A stretch of 64,000 nt of DNA from the NCBI GenBank assembly GCA_944990035.1, contig CALYLX010000139.1, positions 372,001-436,000 of the forward strand, given 5' to 3'. The position numbers and the translations under genes are program-made. Below, in pieces: positions 47,423-58,621 of this stretch. The notes below the pieces were generated by a model. It saw only the letters and a list, made by a program, of their open reading frames with translations. It was not told the origin of the DNA and made no database searches. Source of the stretch: Clitopilus passeckerianus (taxonomy: Eukaryota; Basidiomycota; Agaricomycetes; Agaricales; Entolomataceae). The first letter of the stretch is position 1, and every line of letters begins with the position of its first letter.

Positions 47423-47635
47423 CTTTGCTCTGGACTGGAATATCATTATAATACCCGGACATTTAATTCCAAATGGTTGCGAGTTCGAACCCCTCCTATA
47501 GCAATTACTTCCAGTCATCCTCTTGAGTGATTGTTCTCTTGCTCTGGACTGTGATATAATACCCGGAAATTGACAACATTCTAAGAGACTGCGAGTTCAA
47601 TATCAATCCCCTTCTACAACAAAGCGCAAGTAGGC
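47423..47635 (+). repeat. Tandem tRNA-like repeats (two degenerate copies)
   Basis: Copy 1 about 47423-47515 and copy 2 about 47537-47635 share TTGCTCTGGACTG, ATAATACCCGGA and TGCGAGTTC. TCTGG and CCGGA can pair as an anticodon-like stem, and GCGAGTTCGAACCCC looks like a T-arm, but the T-stem has only 3 of 5 pairs and no acceptor stem was found. More likely a tRNA-derived relic than a working tRNA. Confidence 0.35.
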
Positions 47636-47835
47636 TTACTTCGGAATCGTTCTCGAAACTGCTGTGGCGCTCAAATGTCGCGTTAAGCTCACGTGACCCT
47701 ACGGCTTTATCTCCTCCCCTCTCGGCTCGTCACTGAAGGTAGCGCTTAGGCAGCACCACTACCACCACAGCTTAGGACCCATACCCTTTGTTCCTATCAA
47801 CCAACTTTAAGGATACACCCCACAGCGATTCCAAG

Positions 47836-50136
47836 ATGTCCGATTACGATATTGAGAACGACAGCGACTACTACGACGATGAGGAGATGATAGATGGTAC
47901 CCAAGATGGTCAGACGCCTGATGCTCTCTGCTAATACTGGATATTGATCAAACGCTGTTTTTAATAGACTTTACGGATGAGGATGATATGGATACAGAAG
48001 GCCTGGGCGGGAGCTTTCTCGTCGACACGAAGCACAAGCTCAAGAATTACGAGATCCCGTACGAGTCGCTGAGTCAGAGGGAGGTCGAGAAATCCATGCA
48101 GGAGGACGTCGATCACATTTGCGGTATACTAGGCGTCGACGTGAGTCTGTTCACCCCTCTACACATCTTTCACAAGTAGGGCTCACAGAGTATCTCGTAG
48201 TCGGACATCGCCAATTTGCTGTTACGCTACATGAAATGGAACAAGGAGCGGCTGATTGAGAAATACATGGATAACGGCACCTCGGTCATGGTGGCAGCAG
48301 GGGCAGCCATCGAGGAGCCCTCGACCCAAGCAACGCCAATACGGTCCAACAGCTCTTTCAGCCAACCGCAGATCCCCACACGCCGGTCCTCTCGCACCGC
48401 TTCTAAACTCCTAGGTCTCGTCGGTGGCGGCGGGACGAAATCCTCATCCTCATCTGCATCCAAATCTCCCACTTCACCCAGTTCAACAACGCGATATACC
48501 AGATCCGCATCACCGCCGAAAGATGGTCCTTTTACCTGCCCAATCTGCTGTGACGACACGCCGTCCCTCCGACCTCTCAGTCTTGGCTGCTCACACCAGT
48601 TTTGCTCGAACTGCTGGACGGACTACCTCCGCTCGAAAATCATGGACGAGTCGGAGATCTCAATACGGTGTATGGCGGAAGCCTGTGGCTTGGTCGCTCC
48701 GGATTCTTTCATCCGTACCATCTTGGCCCCCTCAGATCCGGCAGCCGACGCGGATCTCTCCCCTGAAGAGAAGAAAGACAAAAGCAAGCTCTCGGCACGA
48801 TTCCAGGAACTGATTCTACGTCATTTTGTGGGGTGCAATAACGCCCTGAAATACTGCCCTTACCCATCTTGCACCAACACCGTCTCGTGCCCCTCCGCTG
48901 CGTCAAAAAGCAGTCGCACGACCATCGTTCCTATCGTGTCCTGCGGTGCGCGAGGGATTGGAGGTGCGGATGGGGAGAAGGCGGACCAGGGCGGGACGTC
49001 GAGTGGGCTGGGGCTGGCGGGGAAGGAGCACCAGTTCTGCTTTGGGTGCACGATTGAGAGCGATCATAGGCCGGTAGTGTGTGCGGTTGCGAAGTTGTGG
49101 TTGAAGAAGTGTGCGGATGATAGTGAGACGGCGAATTGGATTAAGAGTAATACGAAGGAGTGTCCGACGTGTCAGAGTACGATTGAGAAGAATGGGGGTT
49201 GCAAGTGAGTTTCTCTACGATGTTATTGGTGCATGGATGTTGATGAGTCGGGTGTAAAGCCATATGACGTGCAAGAAGTGCAAAGGAGAGTTCTGTTGGG
49301 TGTGCATGGGTGAGTAGCGATAATTTGTCTTGTTTTCGCCGAATATTCATTTTTTCCGCGCATATAGGCCCATGGTCTGAACATGGTACCGCTTGGTATT
49401 CGTGCAATCGATACGACGAGAAAGCTGGTGTCGAGGCTCGCGACTCCCAAAGCCGAAGTCGTGCCTCTCTCGAACGTTATCTCCATGTAAGGCCCCTCCA
49501 CCTTCCAGCCCATCATCTAACTTACACCTGGCCCTAGTACTACAACCGCTGGGCCAACCACGAGCAATCCGCCAAGCTCTCGATTGACCTATACAGCAAG
49601 ACCGAGAAAAAGATGGAGGAGATGCAGATCACCTCCTCACTCACCTGGATCGAGGTACAGTTCATGAAGAAGGCGGTTGAGGAGGCCGAGAAGTGTAGGA
49701 CGACGCTGAAGTGGACGTATGCGATGGCTTATTACCTCGCAAAGGGGAATCAGAAGGATTTGTATGAGGATAATCAGAGGTATGTTTTTCCTTTCGGCCG
49801 TCGGGTGGGTATTTTGTATGGGCGCTGATGATGAGCAAAATAGGGATTTGGAAAAAGCGGTGGAAGATCTCTCGGAGCTGCTTGAGTCGCCTATCGAGCC
49901 GGAGAATATACCGTCGTTGAGACAGAAAGTTACGGATAAGACTGTAAGTCACCCTCTCGGCCCCACCACGCTATATGCGCTTTTCCTAACGTTGTTTCGC
50001 CTTTTAGGTGTACGTGCAGAAACGCAACGAAATCGTCCTGGAGGATACGGCAACTGGATTTATGGAAGGTCGATGGAAATGGAATGCTACTGTTGATGGA
50101 TTCGATGAGCCGGACAAGGATGCAGTCGCGTATTAG
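47836..50136 (+). CDS. Ariadne-type RBR E3 ubiquitin ligase
   Basis: RING-between-RING ligase (Ariadne/HHARI group) passing ubiquitin through a catalytic Cys. Eight exons (47836-47896, 47968-48140, 48201-49204, 49260-49309, 49368-49486, 49538-49779, 49844-49943, 50008-50136) give 625 aa. An acidic N-terminus (MSDYDIENDSDYYDDEE) and UBA-like segment (LLRYMKWNKERLIEKYMDNG) precede RING1 (FTCPICCDD, CSHQFCSNCW). The IBR (KYCPYPSCTNTV, HQFCFGCTIESDH) is interrupted by a ~40-aa Gly-rich insertion. RING2 has CPTCQSTIEKNGGCNHMTCK; the Cys of GGCNHMTC is the expected catalytic residue. The Ariadne domain (RYLHYYNRWANHEQSAKL onward) closes the protein. Probably partners cullin-RING ligases, by analogy with ARIH1. 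Confidence 0.92.
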
Positions 50137-51083
50137 GGGAGCCTGAGGGTTCTGCTGAGGCCAAGTTTCATGTAGTTCACACATATCTCATTTCTGGCTT
50201 CTTTTCTTACATGGACCAAACGTCGAGTACTAGTCTATCACCTAATTATCGCTGTCGCTCTACACCTCGAAATCTTTGGGCTCAAAGCTTAATCATCCTA
50301 CTGGCTCTTAGGGGGTCGGCCTCATCACCCACACAGGTGGCCAACATTCGAAGCCATTTGCATCTCGGGACTAGGTTTATCAGCTCAAGATCCTGTGCTT
50401 TCTCAAATTCCGCCTCTGTTTCGTTTGTTGCAATGGTAAAAGCGGGTCATGGGGAGGCCAACTCGAACCCTGCAGAACTCCCTACACTCAGGAAGTCGCT
50501 TGCAGATCAGTCTGCCTGGGTTTTAAGGCGCTATGGCCCTCTTAGCATATAGCATAATCGTCGAGGTCCCAATGTGTTGGGGATACCAGGACTTTGAAGC
50601 GGGCGTTCTTTTTCCTCTACAACGAACGACTGGGGCGCATCGAGGTTGCTCGATATGGCTGTGCTGTCGCCTGTTACATCCAATGGAATGACTTTCATCC
50701 CGGCTGTCGTGTCCGAACTTGGTGTATGGGCTCCGCCTGCGGCGAGCTGTACTTATCCGACGTCGTACACGACATCCGCACTGATTATTCCCGGTCCTAA
50801 CAAGACCCACAACAACCGCGGCCGACGCCTAAGACACACAAACTGCGGGACATATTTTCGAGGTCAGGCAGTGATGATTCTCAGGGATACATAGACTTAA
50901 TCTATTAGGAGGCTGGTGGCAAGACTATGATTCAGTGGACGATAGGAAAGTGGTACATGTATACGGAGATGATCAAATTATCCCACTCATGCATGCTGTC
51001 CCAAAGGTTGTTCAGTCCATGAGTACGCGGAGAGGGGGGGGGAGAGATAATGTAAGCTTGATCTGGGAAATTCAGAATATCCA
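50137..51083. other. Gene-poor stretch with relic copy
   Basis: 947 bp. The only recognised content is the degraded copy at 50330-50610. The stretch 50600-50890 has a + frame of 82 aa without known features. Confidence 0.5.
50330..50610 (-). pseudogene. Degraded copy of the repeated orphan gene
   Basis: The minus strand matches 51084-51425: RFKVLV at the 5' end, then ATNETEAEFEKAQDLELINL. Frame changes and stop codons in between show that it is no longer coding. Confidence 0.6.
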
Positions 51084-51473
51084 TTAGTGTTTGCGAGAAT
51101 ACGGTCTCATCCAGATGGGGGCACCAGAGTCGAAGGTGATAGCATCTCGTACTAGGTTTATGAGTTCGAGATCTTGAGATCTCTCGAGTTGCTCCTCGGT
51201 CTCGTTTGTCGCAATGATAAAGCAAGTCAAGGGAAGTCCCGCCTCAACGCGGCAGGTTTGCCTGCATTCGTATGGAAGCCGCTTGCGGATGAGCCGGTAC
51301 GCTTCCGAGGCTTGAGCATCAGGATCTACTGCTTTTTTCGCATAGTCATTGAAAAGATGCCAGTAGGTGAGGAATACGAGAACTTTGAAGCGAGCCTTCT
51401 TGTCATGGGGCTTGTAGAGTGGCACGGTAGGTGGAATAACATCTCTGGGGAGTGGATCTAGGTCGGAATATCC
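51084..51473 (-). pseudogene. Best-preserved copy of the repeated orphan gene (5' part uncertain)
   Basis: An open frame reads PLYKPHDKKARFKVLVFLTY, LPYECRQTCRVEAGLPLTCF, IIATNETEEQLERSQDLELI and ends SRKH. No family recognised. Upstream, 51485-51547 looks like an intron (GTGAGT...GGCCAG), but none of the reading frames before it joins without a stop, so a full gene model fails. Parts recur at 43441-43573 and 50330-50610; a short upstream segment (ADWAEP..RIDFGLDVI) recurs at 56140-56235. Confidence 0.5.
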
Positions 51474-51599
51474 CTCAAATCTAACTGGCCTAGAATGTGT
51501 CCAATTTTCAGTTTTGAAGCTGAAGAGCCTATCATTGGGTTACTCACATAGCCTTCAGTCCAAGGTAAATCGAAGAGAAGGTCGATATCATCAGATGAG

Positions 51600-51883
51600 T
51601 CAGCGGAACTATGATGTTGCAAAACCCAATTACATCCAGGCCGAAGTCGATCCGTCGTGTTGGCTCTGCCCAATCGGCAGAAACTCTTCTCTCACTTGAC
51701 CAAATGGCGGCTCTGAGCAGTCGGGCGTTTATGCCCTTGCTTTCGTATGTGTGCTCAATATCCTACACGGAAGGTAGGTGAGCTTGAACGTGTTCCATGA
51801 ATGATCCGAGCTCAAGGTATAAGATTAATCTTGTCTTGGCTTCAATAACAGGAGCTGACATTCCTCACTAATAGATACCTCTC
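51600..51883 (+). promoter_or_regulatory. Promoter of GH7 gene 1 (duplicated block)
   Basis: The block 51612-51735 (AATTACATCCAG.CCGAAGTCGATCCG, GGCTCTGCCCAATCGGC) and the segment CAAGGTATAAGATT at 51814-51826 recur upstream of GH7 gene 2. TATAA at 51818-51822 lies 66 bp before ATG 51884. Confidence 0.6.
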
Positions 51884-53299
51884 ATGTTCACAAGCTTTCT
51901 GCCGAGCTTCCTCGTTCCCATTCTTATCACCACTGTGTCCGGACAGCGGCCGGGAACAAACCTGATCGAAACTCATCCCACACTTTACTGGCAGAAGTGC
52001 ACGAAAACGGACGGCTGCACTACCCCAGGAAATGCCACCGTCACCCTCGATGCTGACTGGCGTTGGGTACACGGCGCCAATAGCTTCAGCGACTGTTACA
52101 CTGGGAACAGCTGGAACGCTCAACTCTGCCCTGACCCTGATACGTGCACCAAAAACTGCGCTCTTGAAGGAGCAGATTATGCCGGCACCTATGGCATTAC
52201 GGCTAGTGGGAACGCCCTTACCCTGAAATTTGTGAATAAAGGATCAGGGGCTGACGTCGGCTCACGTCTCTTCCTCATGCATTCCGATACGCAGTACGAG
52301 GTTTTCAAACTCCTGAACCAAGAAATCGCATTCGATGTCGATGTGTCGAATCTCCCTTGTGGGTTGAGTGGTTCCTTACACTTCGCAGAGATGGATGCGG
52401 ACGGCGGCATGGCGAAAAATACTGGCAACAAAGCTGGGGCAAAGTACGGAACCGGATACTGTGATTCTCAATGCCGTCGAGATATTAAGTTTATCAACGG
52501 TGCTGTATGTATTGGTACTTTGCTTCAACGATCCTGCCTGACTGATACTTCGCAGGCGAATATCGAAAACTGGACACCATCTCCGGTTAATCAGTATTCG
52601 GGGACGGGGAGATATGGCGCATGCTGCAACGAGATGGACATTTGGGAGGGCAACTCTGCTGCTACAGCCTTCATCGCCCATCCATGCACGTCCGTGGGGC
52701 TGTCGAGGTGCGACGGTAACGCATGCGAACCTTACAACAGCGTCTGCGACCCCGACGGGTGCGACTTCAACCCCTATCGCCTCGGAAATAAGACCTTCTA
52801 TGGCATAGGCCAAGTCATCGACACCTCGAGGAAGTTCACAGTCATCACCCAATTTATCACTAACGACGGTACCGCTACCGGTGACCTCACTGAGATTCGC
52901 CGGTTGTATGTCCAAAATGGTGTTGTCATCCAGAACTCAAAAGTGAACATTCCTGGGATCGACCCGTACGATTCTATCAACCAGGAGTTCTGCGATGTGG
53001 AGAAGGAGGTTTTCGGAGACTTTCCGCAGTTCCAGAATCGAGGAGGGTTGAAGCAGCTGGGGAAGGCAATGACGAATGGAATGGTATTGGTGTTCTCAAT
53101 CTACGAAGACCATGCGACAAATATGCTCTGGTTGGATAGTGTTTATCCTCGAGGAGCCGATCCTTCGAAGCCGGGAACCTTGAGAGGTAGTTGTGCTCCT
53201 ACATCGGGGGTCCCTGCTGAGTTGGAAGTGCTGGTACCTGATTCGTCTGTCACCTTTTCTAACATACGGTTTGGCGACATAGGCGTAGCGTTTGGCTAG
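51884..53299 (+). CDS. GH7 cellobiohydrolase, copy 1
   Basis: Secreted cellulase acting from reducing chain ends. Exons 51884-52504 and 52556-53299 give 454 aa; the 51-nt intron is in frame, so it also reads through as open sequence. Signal peptide [20 protein letters not shown], mature start near [14 protein letters not shown]7 hallmarks: [46 protein letters not shown], catalytic [10 protein letters not shown] (nucleophile and acid/base Glu, with Asp between), and the disulfide-rich [12 protein letters not shown]. There is no linker or CBM1, as in many basidiomycete CBHs. Cellobiohydrolase is favoured over endoglucanase by the full set of loop cysteines; the split is not certain. Highly similar to the gene at 56429. 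Confidence 0.92.
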   Translation: MFTSFLPSFLVPILITTVSGQRPGTNLIETHPTLYWQKCTKTDGCTTPGNATVTLDADWRWVHGANSFSDCYTGNSWNAQLCPDPDTCTKNCALEGADYAGTYGITASGNALTLKFVNKGSGADVGSRLFLMHSDTQYEVFKLLNQEIAFDVDVSNLPCGLSGSLHFAEMDADGGMAKNTGNKAGAKYGTGYCDSQCRRDIKFINGAVCIGTLLQRSCLTDTSQANIENWTPSPVNQYSGTGRYGACCNEMDIWEGNSAATAFIAHPCTSVGLSRCDGNACEPYNSVCDPDGCDFNPYRLGNKTFYGIGQVIDTSRKFTVITQFITNDGTATGDLTEIRRLYVQNGVVIQNSKVNIPGIDPYDSINQEFCDVEKEVFGDFPQFQNRGGLKQLGKAMTNGMVLVFSIYEDHATNMLWLDSVYPRGADPSKPGTLRGSCAPTSGVPAELEVLVPDSSVTFSNIRFGDIGVAFG

Positions 53300-53561
53300 C
53301 TCTTCCTTCTGCCTTTTTTTTTTTCGTATACGATATCTTATCTTTAACTCTCCTTCAAAGCTTGTCTGTACCCCCACACCCTAGATGCCATATCGGTCAA
53401 ATAATTGTGCATTTATCCCTGAGTGAATAAAATATAGCCAGCGAGAAGATAGAAATGATATTACAAAGAGTACTACTATTCATACAACATTGAGTGGCAG
53501 AGGAGCCACCCAGAGACCGCGGGGATTCAACCTTGGGGAAGGAGGGGTGAGGCGGAGACGG

Positions 53562-55686
53562 TCAATTTTCCACATCCACCACCCCCATCTTTGGAAGAAC
53601 ACACCCCCAAACCTGAATCGGAACTTGAGCCTTCCCCAGACCTGATCCAGCCAATTCTTCTCCGAAATGGCCCGCATAATCCATAGCCAGTTGGTCGTTG
53701 TCAACCACCGCAATAAAGTGCCAATTACGCTGTTCCTCCGAGTTGGGACCCAAGAGGCCCCAAACCTTGCGAAGTCCATTGAGGGGGCTGCGGTGCTTGC
53801 TCGCAATCGTCGCCCGGAGAACAAAGATATTCGCAGGATCAGCTAGAACTCCATCGATGCCTTCAAAGTTCTCGTCAGGTGGGAACCAGTAGAAGGCTCT
53901 GCGGTCGTTGCGCTCCTGCCTGAGCGCACCCTGTGTCAATGGAAGAAGACGCCTCGATGGTTGCATGGTTGCGGTTTCACCGCTCTGGCGGACGATCTTC
54001 AGGGGATGTGAGGAGTGAGTCATACTGAGATGCATTTGTTTTTCGTGTCGCCAACCAGTGACTGATCTTGTTAAAGGGTGCATGCTGAGCATCTCAAATA
54101 GGTTCAATGCTGCCTTATCTGAGAGCAGCTTGCAGCTTTCTTCATAAATTGCGAGAAGTTCGGTTGTGGGGACGTAGCGACCGAATTCAGAAGACGGTGT
54201 TGAATCGCGAATCGGGAAGCTGAATAGAAGGGGCGAGCAAAGGCTATCCATTTCCTGGATGGTGCTTGACTAAGTTACCGAGTCGTGTTTACCGAGTTCC
54301 AGTGCCGCATCTCTGACCTGTAGGGTATGCATCTTGGTGAACGATGAATTTTGCAGAATCTTGATGATTGTGCGGGTACAAGGTCCCCATCTTTCCATGA
54401 GTGCGACTGTTGTGGAGGCATCGTACCCCATTTGTTGCCTGTAAAGGAAACAGTAAGCCAAAAAAAAAGGCGAAATATACACAATCCGTCAGACCCACGC
54501 TATCGTAGCTATCTCCAACGGCTTCGGTAGATCCACAACAATGAGAGAACACTTCTCTGCATACTTCAACCAAGCCTTCCATCTCTTCGGTCTCAGAGAG
54601 GTTGTCTGAACGATACGTGCGCGAGAAGCCCGAAAGCCTTCACAGGGCTTGTCAACATCGGCGTTGCTGTCAGTGAGTGCCCAGCAAGAAGCCGACAACT
54701 TAGAGTTTAAATAGTGATGGAACTTGACACCATTCTCGTTAAAGAAGAGGTAGCGGTGACGCTGAAATTGAACTGCGGTCGGAAGTTTCTTCTCAAGACG
54801 GTGCAAGAGGAGGTAGATGAGAAACAACGTCTTGCCTAGAGGAGAATTGAGACGTAAGTACCAAAAATATTATAAAATGAACGGTAGGCATACAGACCTA
54901 TGCCTGGTTGTCCCGTCAGTACGAATGACCCATCTCGTGCTTCCAACGCCTCCCGAAGCGTGATGTATTCATCTCGCACAACAATGACATCTGGAACAAA
55001 AGTGGTGATTTGACAGGCTTCTGCGAACGATTGAATGTCAACCAGGCAAATGTATTCCCCCGTGGAAGGAGCTGGGTGCGTGCGGTTGTCGTTATCATCC
55101 AATATATCGTCGGCGGGGGTCATGTCAACATCCATCATGTCGCCTGGAATAGGGGCCGCCTTTCGTGTTGGCCAAGGCTTTCCCCAAGCGACGTTATGAA
55201 CGGCTTGGAGCTCATCTGACGTAGCAGAGAGGTTGGAGTCTTTTGAAGTAGATGGGCCTATTGTTGTTGCGCCTAAATCGAGGTTAACCTTCGGTTCTCA
55301 TCCGCCCATGGGTGGCATAAGACAAACGCACCATTTCCAAGGACCTGTCTAAGCAGACTGGGATCCGGCATTTGGACGAACAGCGTTTCTGTATCTGAGA
55401 GCTCCAGGTGCGCCACAATATCCTTTGTGTCGAGTTTTTCAGTCAGCCCGTCGGAGAGGATCCCTCTAACCTGTTCCTTCAGGTTGTTGCTTTTGAGAAT
55501 GATCGATCTGTCCTTGCATCGCCATACAACGAGCTGGTTAACAGGAGCGTTGATTGCAGCCTCTTTCTTAACCGCCTGCAACAATTCATCGACATTGTCC
55601 GTATCATCGACCTTCACCCGGAAACAGGATCCAAAGGGGTGATTGTAGTAGTCGACGAGGAGGCACCAAATTTTGATGGTGGCCAT
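53562..55686 (-). pseudogene. Crinkler-type P-loop protein gene with in-frame stop
   Basis: Crinkler-like fungal protein: a ubiquitin-like header (MATIKIWCLLVDYYNHPFGS, LVVWRCKD), a P-loop NTPase (GQPGIGKTLFLIYLLLHRLE; Walker A split by an intron), and a PD-(D/E)XK-like C-terminus (GIDGVL, LRATIASKHRSP, WHFIAVVD). Introns 55273-55331, 54836-54897 and 54439-54498 give a 1944-nt frame, broken only by TAG at 54270-54272 (codon 412). ATG 55686 is chosen because the header begins there; an in-frame ATG at 55806 would add 40 unlike residues. Fungal crinklers are thought to act in the nucleus. The gene lies between the two GH7 genes on the opposite strand. Either it is freshly broken or the TAG is removed by an unusual splice. 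Confidence 0.75.
54270..54272 (-). other. Premature TAG in Crinkler-type frame
   Basis: Frame before and after the stop is identical, with clear family sequence on both sides (LQVRDAALELGKH before, RYVPTTELLAIYEES after). The 24-nt segment from GTAACT to CCAG around it begins GT and ends AG, but is much shorter than every other intron here (48-76 nt). Confidence 0.7.
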
Positions 55687-55839
55687 GATGATGGTTGCGT
55701 TAAGCTTTGGCAGGGATAAGGGTCTAAAATCTGTCCCAGTACAGATTCGAGTCTGAAAGAGGGGTCGGTGTCGCAGAGTAGTTTCACCTACTCTTACATT
55801 TCGCATGTTTTTATTAAGTGGAGAAAAGCCTTAGGCCTT

Positions 55840-55945
55840 AGGGACATCAAGCCGCGTCCACGGCGTTGCTCGCTGGCGCTTATTGAGGTCTGTAGCCTGA
55901 TATTCTGTAATCTGTCCGCTGCGACCCTACAGTACGGATATGTAT
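55840..55945. repeat. Repeat shared with 44905-45000, copy 2
   Basis: Lies 150-260 bp upstream of the Crinkler-type start codon. May be a conserved promoter piece or an element relic; see copy 1. Confidence 0.65.
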
Positions 55946-56139
55946 CCAGTTGGTTGCATGTTCGTCGTTGTCAAACTGCAAGTGCATGAAGCTGGAGGAT
56001 GCCGAGTGTAAGTGCCATGCCGTTGATCCGTAGCAGGGGCTTGCCGAGAGAGTCGGCCCGCCAACTTTCAGTCAAGGCACTCACTTTCTCGAACATTTCG
56101 ATGATAACTCATCTGGCCGGCAGTGTAACTGGGAACTAT

Positions 56140-56428
56140 CATGCCACAAAACTCAATTACATCCAGCCCGAAGTCGATCCGCTCTGCTGGCTCTGCCCAA
56201 TCGGCGGACACTTTACTCTCACTTGACTATGGCTTGTTAGACGGGCGGTGTTGTGGTACACTCTGAGCAGCAGGGCATCAGTACCCATGCCTTTATATCT
56301 CTTGCTTGACACCTACATGGAGAATATACGAAGTACAAAAAGTTCCAGAGATGATCCGCATTCAAGGTATAAGATTCAGCTCGAACATTCTATCGTTCCA
56401 AGAGCTAACAAACATCAAATAGGCACCC
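56140..56428 (+). promoter_or_regulatory. Promoter of GH7 gene 2 (duplicated block)
   Basis: Same block as upstream of GH7 gene 1. TATAA at 56368-56372 lies 61 bp before ATG 56429 within the conserved ATGATCCG...CAAGGTATAAGATT context. The minus strand of 56140-56235 still reads ADWAEPAERIDFGLDVI, a relic coding segment carried along with both GH7 copies. The part 55946-56139 shows nothing recognisable. Confidence 0.6.
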
Positions 56429-57865
56429 ATGGTGTTCAGAAGCTCTCTGTCGAGCCTCCTCGTTGCCTTCTTCATAACGGCTGCATCGGCGCAGCAAGTA
56501 GGAACGCTGGTTGCGGAGACTCACCCTAAACTCAACTGGCAGAAATGCACGAAAGCCGCCGGTTGCACCACCCAAGGAAATGCCACCGTCACCCTTGACG
56601 CTGACTGGCGCTGGATACACGACGTCAATGGCTACACTAACTGTTTCACCGGGAACACCTGGAACACCCCGCTCTGCCCGGACCCCAATACGTGCGCCAC
56701 GAACTGTGCACTAGAGGGGGCAGATTATGCTGGCACTTATGGCATCACGGCCAGTGGGAATTCCCTCAGACTCAAATTCGTCAATAGAGGATCAACGTCG
56801 TTTGTCGGCTCACGTCTCTTCCTCATGCATTCCGATACGCAGTACGAGGTTTTCAAACTCCTGAACCAAGAAATTGCATTCGACGTCGACGTGTCGAATC
56901 TTCCCTGCGGGTTGAGCGGTTCTCTGCACTTCGCAGAGATGGACGCAGACGGTGGCATGGTCAAGAGTGTTGGCAACAAAGCTGGAGCCAAGTACGGAAC
57001 TGGATACTGTGATTCGCAGTGTCGTCGGGATATCAAGTTTATCAACGGTGCTGTATGTATTGGTACTTTTCATTGACGATCCGGCCTGACTGATACTTTG
57101 CAGGCGAACGTCGAAAATTGGACACCATCTCCGGTTAATCAATGGTCGGGAGAGGGGAGATATGGTGCATGTTGCAACGAGATGGACATTTGGGAGGCCA
57201 ACTCTGCTGCCACAGCCTTCTTCGCTCACCCATGCTTAGCGGTGAACCTGCAAAGGTGCGATGGGGACGCCTGTGAACCTTACAACAGCGTCTGCGACCC
57301 CGACGGATGCGACTTCAACCCTTACCGCCTCGGAAACAAGACCTTTTACGGCAATGGCCAAGTCATCGACACCTCGAGAAAGTTCACAGTCGTCACTCAG
57401 TTCATCACCAGCGACGGGACAGAGTTTGGCGACCTTTCTGAGATTCGTCGGTATTACGTCCAGAACGGCGTCGTCATCCAGAATTCGAAAGTGAACATTC
57501 CTGGGATGGACCCCTACGACTCTATCACCCAACCGTTCTGCGATGCGGAGAAGAAGGTTTTCGGGGACTATCCGCAGTTCCAAGATCGAGGAGGATTGAA
57601 GCAGCTGGGGCAGGCGATGTCGCGTGGGATGGTGTTGGTGTTCTCGATCTATGACGATTATGCGAAGAATATGGCTTGGTTGGATACCGTCTATCCTGAG
57701 GGCGCGGATACCGCGAAACCGGGCACCTTGAGAGGTAGTTGTACTCCTGGCTCGGGAGTTCCTGCTCATCTTGAGGTGGTGGTACCCGATTCGACTGTCA
57801 CCTTTTCTAACATAAGGTTTGGTGACATTGGAGCAGCGTTTGGCTGGCTCCCTGCCGCAAAGTAG
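56429..57865 (+). CDS. GH7 cellobiohydrolase, copy 2
   Basis: Secreted GH7 cellulase, 461 aa from exons 56429-57052 and 57104-57865; the intron (51 nt) sits at the same codon as in copy 1 but here carries a stop, so splicing is required. Signal peptide [20 protein letters not shown], then [13 protein letters not shown]. Catalytic [25 protein letters not shown] and [12 protein letters not shown] are all conserved. It ends FGWLPAAK, seven residues longer than copy 1. No CBM1. Long identical stretches between the copies (for example the block around [20 protein letters not shown]) point to recent duplication or gene conversion. Confidence 0.92.
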
Positions 57866-58621
57866 TGGATCACGTTTGGGATGTGGTTAGTTTCTATGTG
57901 GCTTGCTCCCTTCTACATATTTTTCTTCGTATCATCTCCTTAAAATCTCTTTTTACCCATGTCAGTTATGTCGAGAATTTGAAAGGCTTTCTGGAGCTGA
58001 GAGACACGTGCCATAATGAAGGCGCAAGTGTGGCTGTGCTTTAGAAAACTCCTGGTCCACGACGGCGGCCATAATCATGGACTTGCACCGAATTATCTTT
58101 TCCCGCCTGTCGCCCCTCTGCTATTAGAACGGAGACCAAAGCACCCGTCAAAGACGCCTTTTTCCCACAAATTTTGCCGCCCAAATGACATTCAATCACA
58201 AGATCAACCAACACATGCTGCAACGAGCTTCGCGCCTTCGTCCAGACTCTGCTCTGGAAAATTACGCGTGCAAACCCGAGAATACACTCAGGAGCATGGA
58301 ATCACCTCACGCACCTTGATATGATCTTCAATCCTTGGCACCCAATCCAACGGCAAAGCCACGGCCGAAATTGTCATGTTCTCAATTGAAGCAGATCAGC
58401 TGACCTGTTTGAATGGCCAGGCTAACCATTGAGGGCATTTCCTCGCTCGAATTCAACACGAAGGCCCTGGGTAAACGAAGAAGTAACGTCGGAATCCCAT
58501 GATACCCTTCAACGATGTTATTCGCCACAGCTCGCATGATGTGCAGAAAGGAAGCCATATATACGGTCTGATGTGGAAGTAGGATAAAATGGATGCTGCA
58601 TCACCGTAGCAGCAAGCAGAT
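57866..58621. other. Gap upstream of beta-mannosidase
   Basis: 756 bp without a supportable gene; short overlapping frames at 58016-58324 (+) and 58041-58223 (-) have no recognisable content. A TATA-like site sits at its end. Confidence 0.5.
58558..58563 (+). promoter_or_regulatory. TATA box of beta-mannosidase gene
   Basis: CATATATACGG with TATATA 59-64 bp upstream of ATG 58622, the same spacing as the TATA-like sites of the two GH7 genes. Confidence 0.55.

Noticed and set aside
47455..47510. A functional tRNA gene
   Set aside because: The T-stem has mismatches and neither an acceptor stem nor a convincing D-arm could be found.
54249..54272. A 24-nt intron removing the Crinkler-type stop
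   Set aside because: It has GT and AG ends and keeps the frame, but is far below every other intron here and has no room for a branch site.
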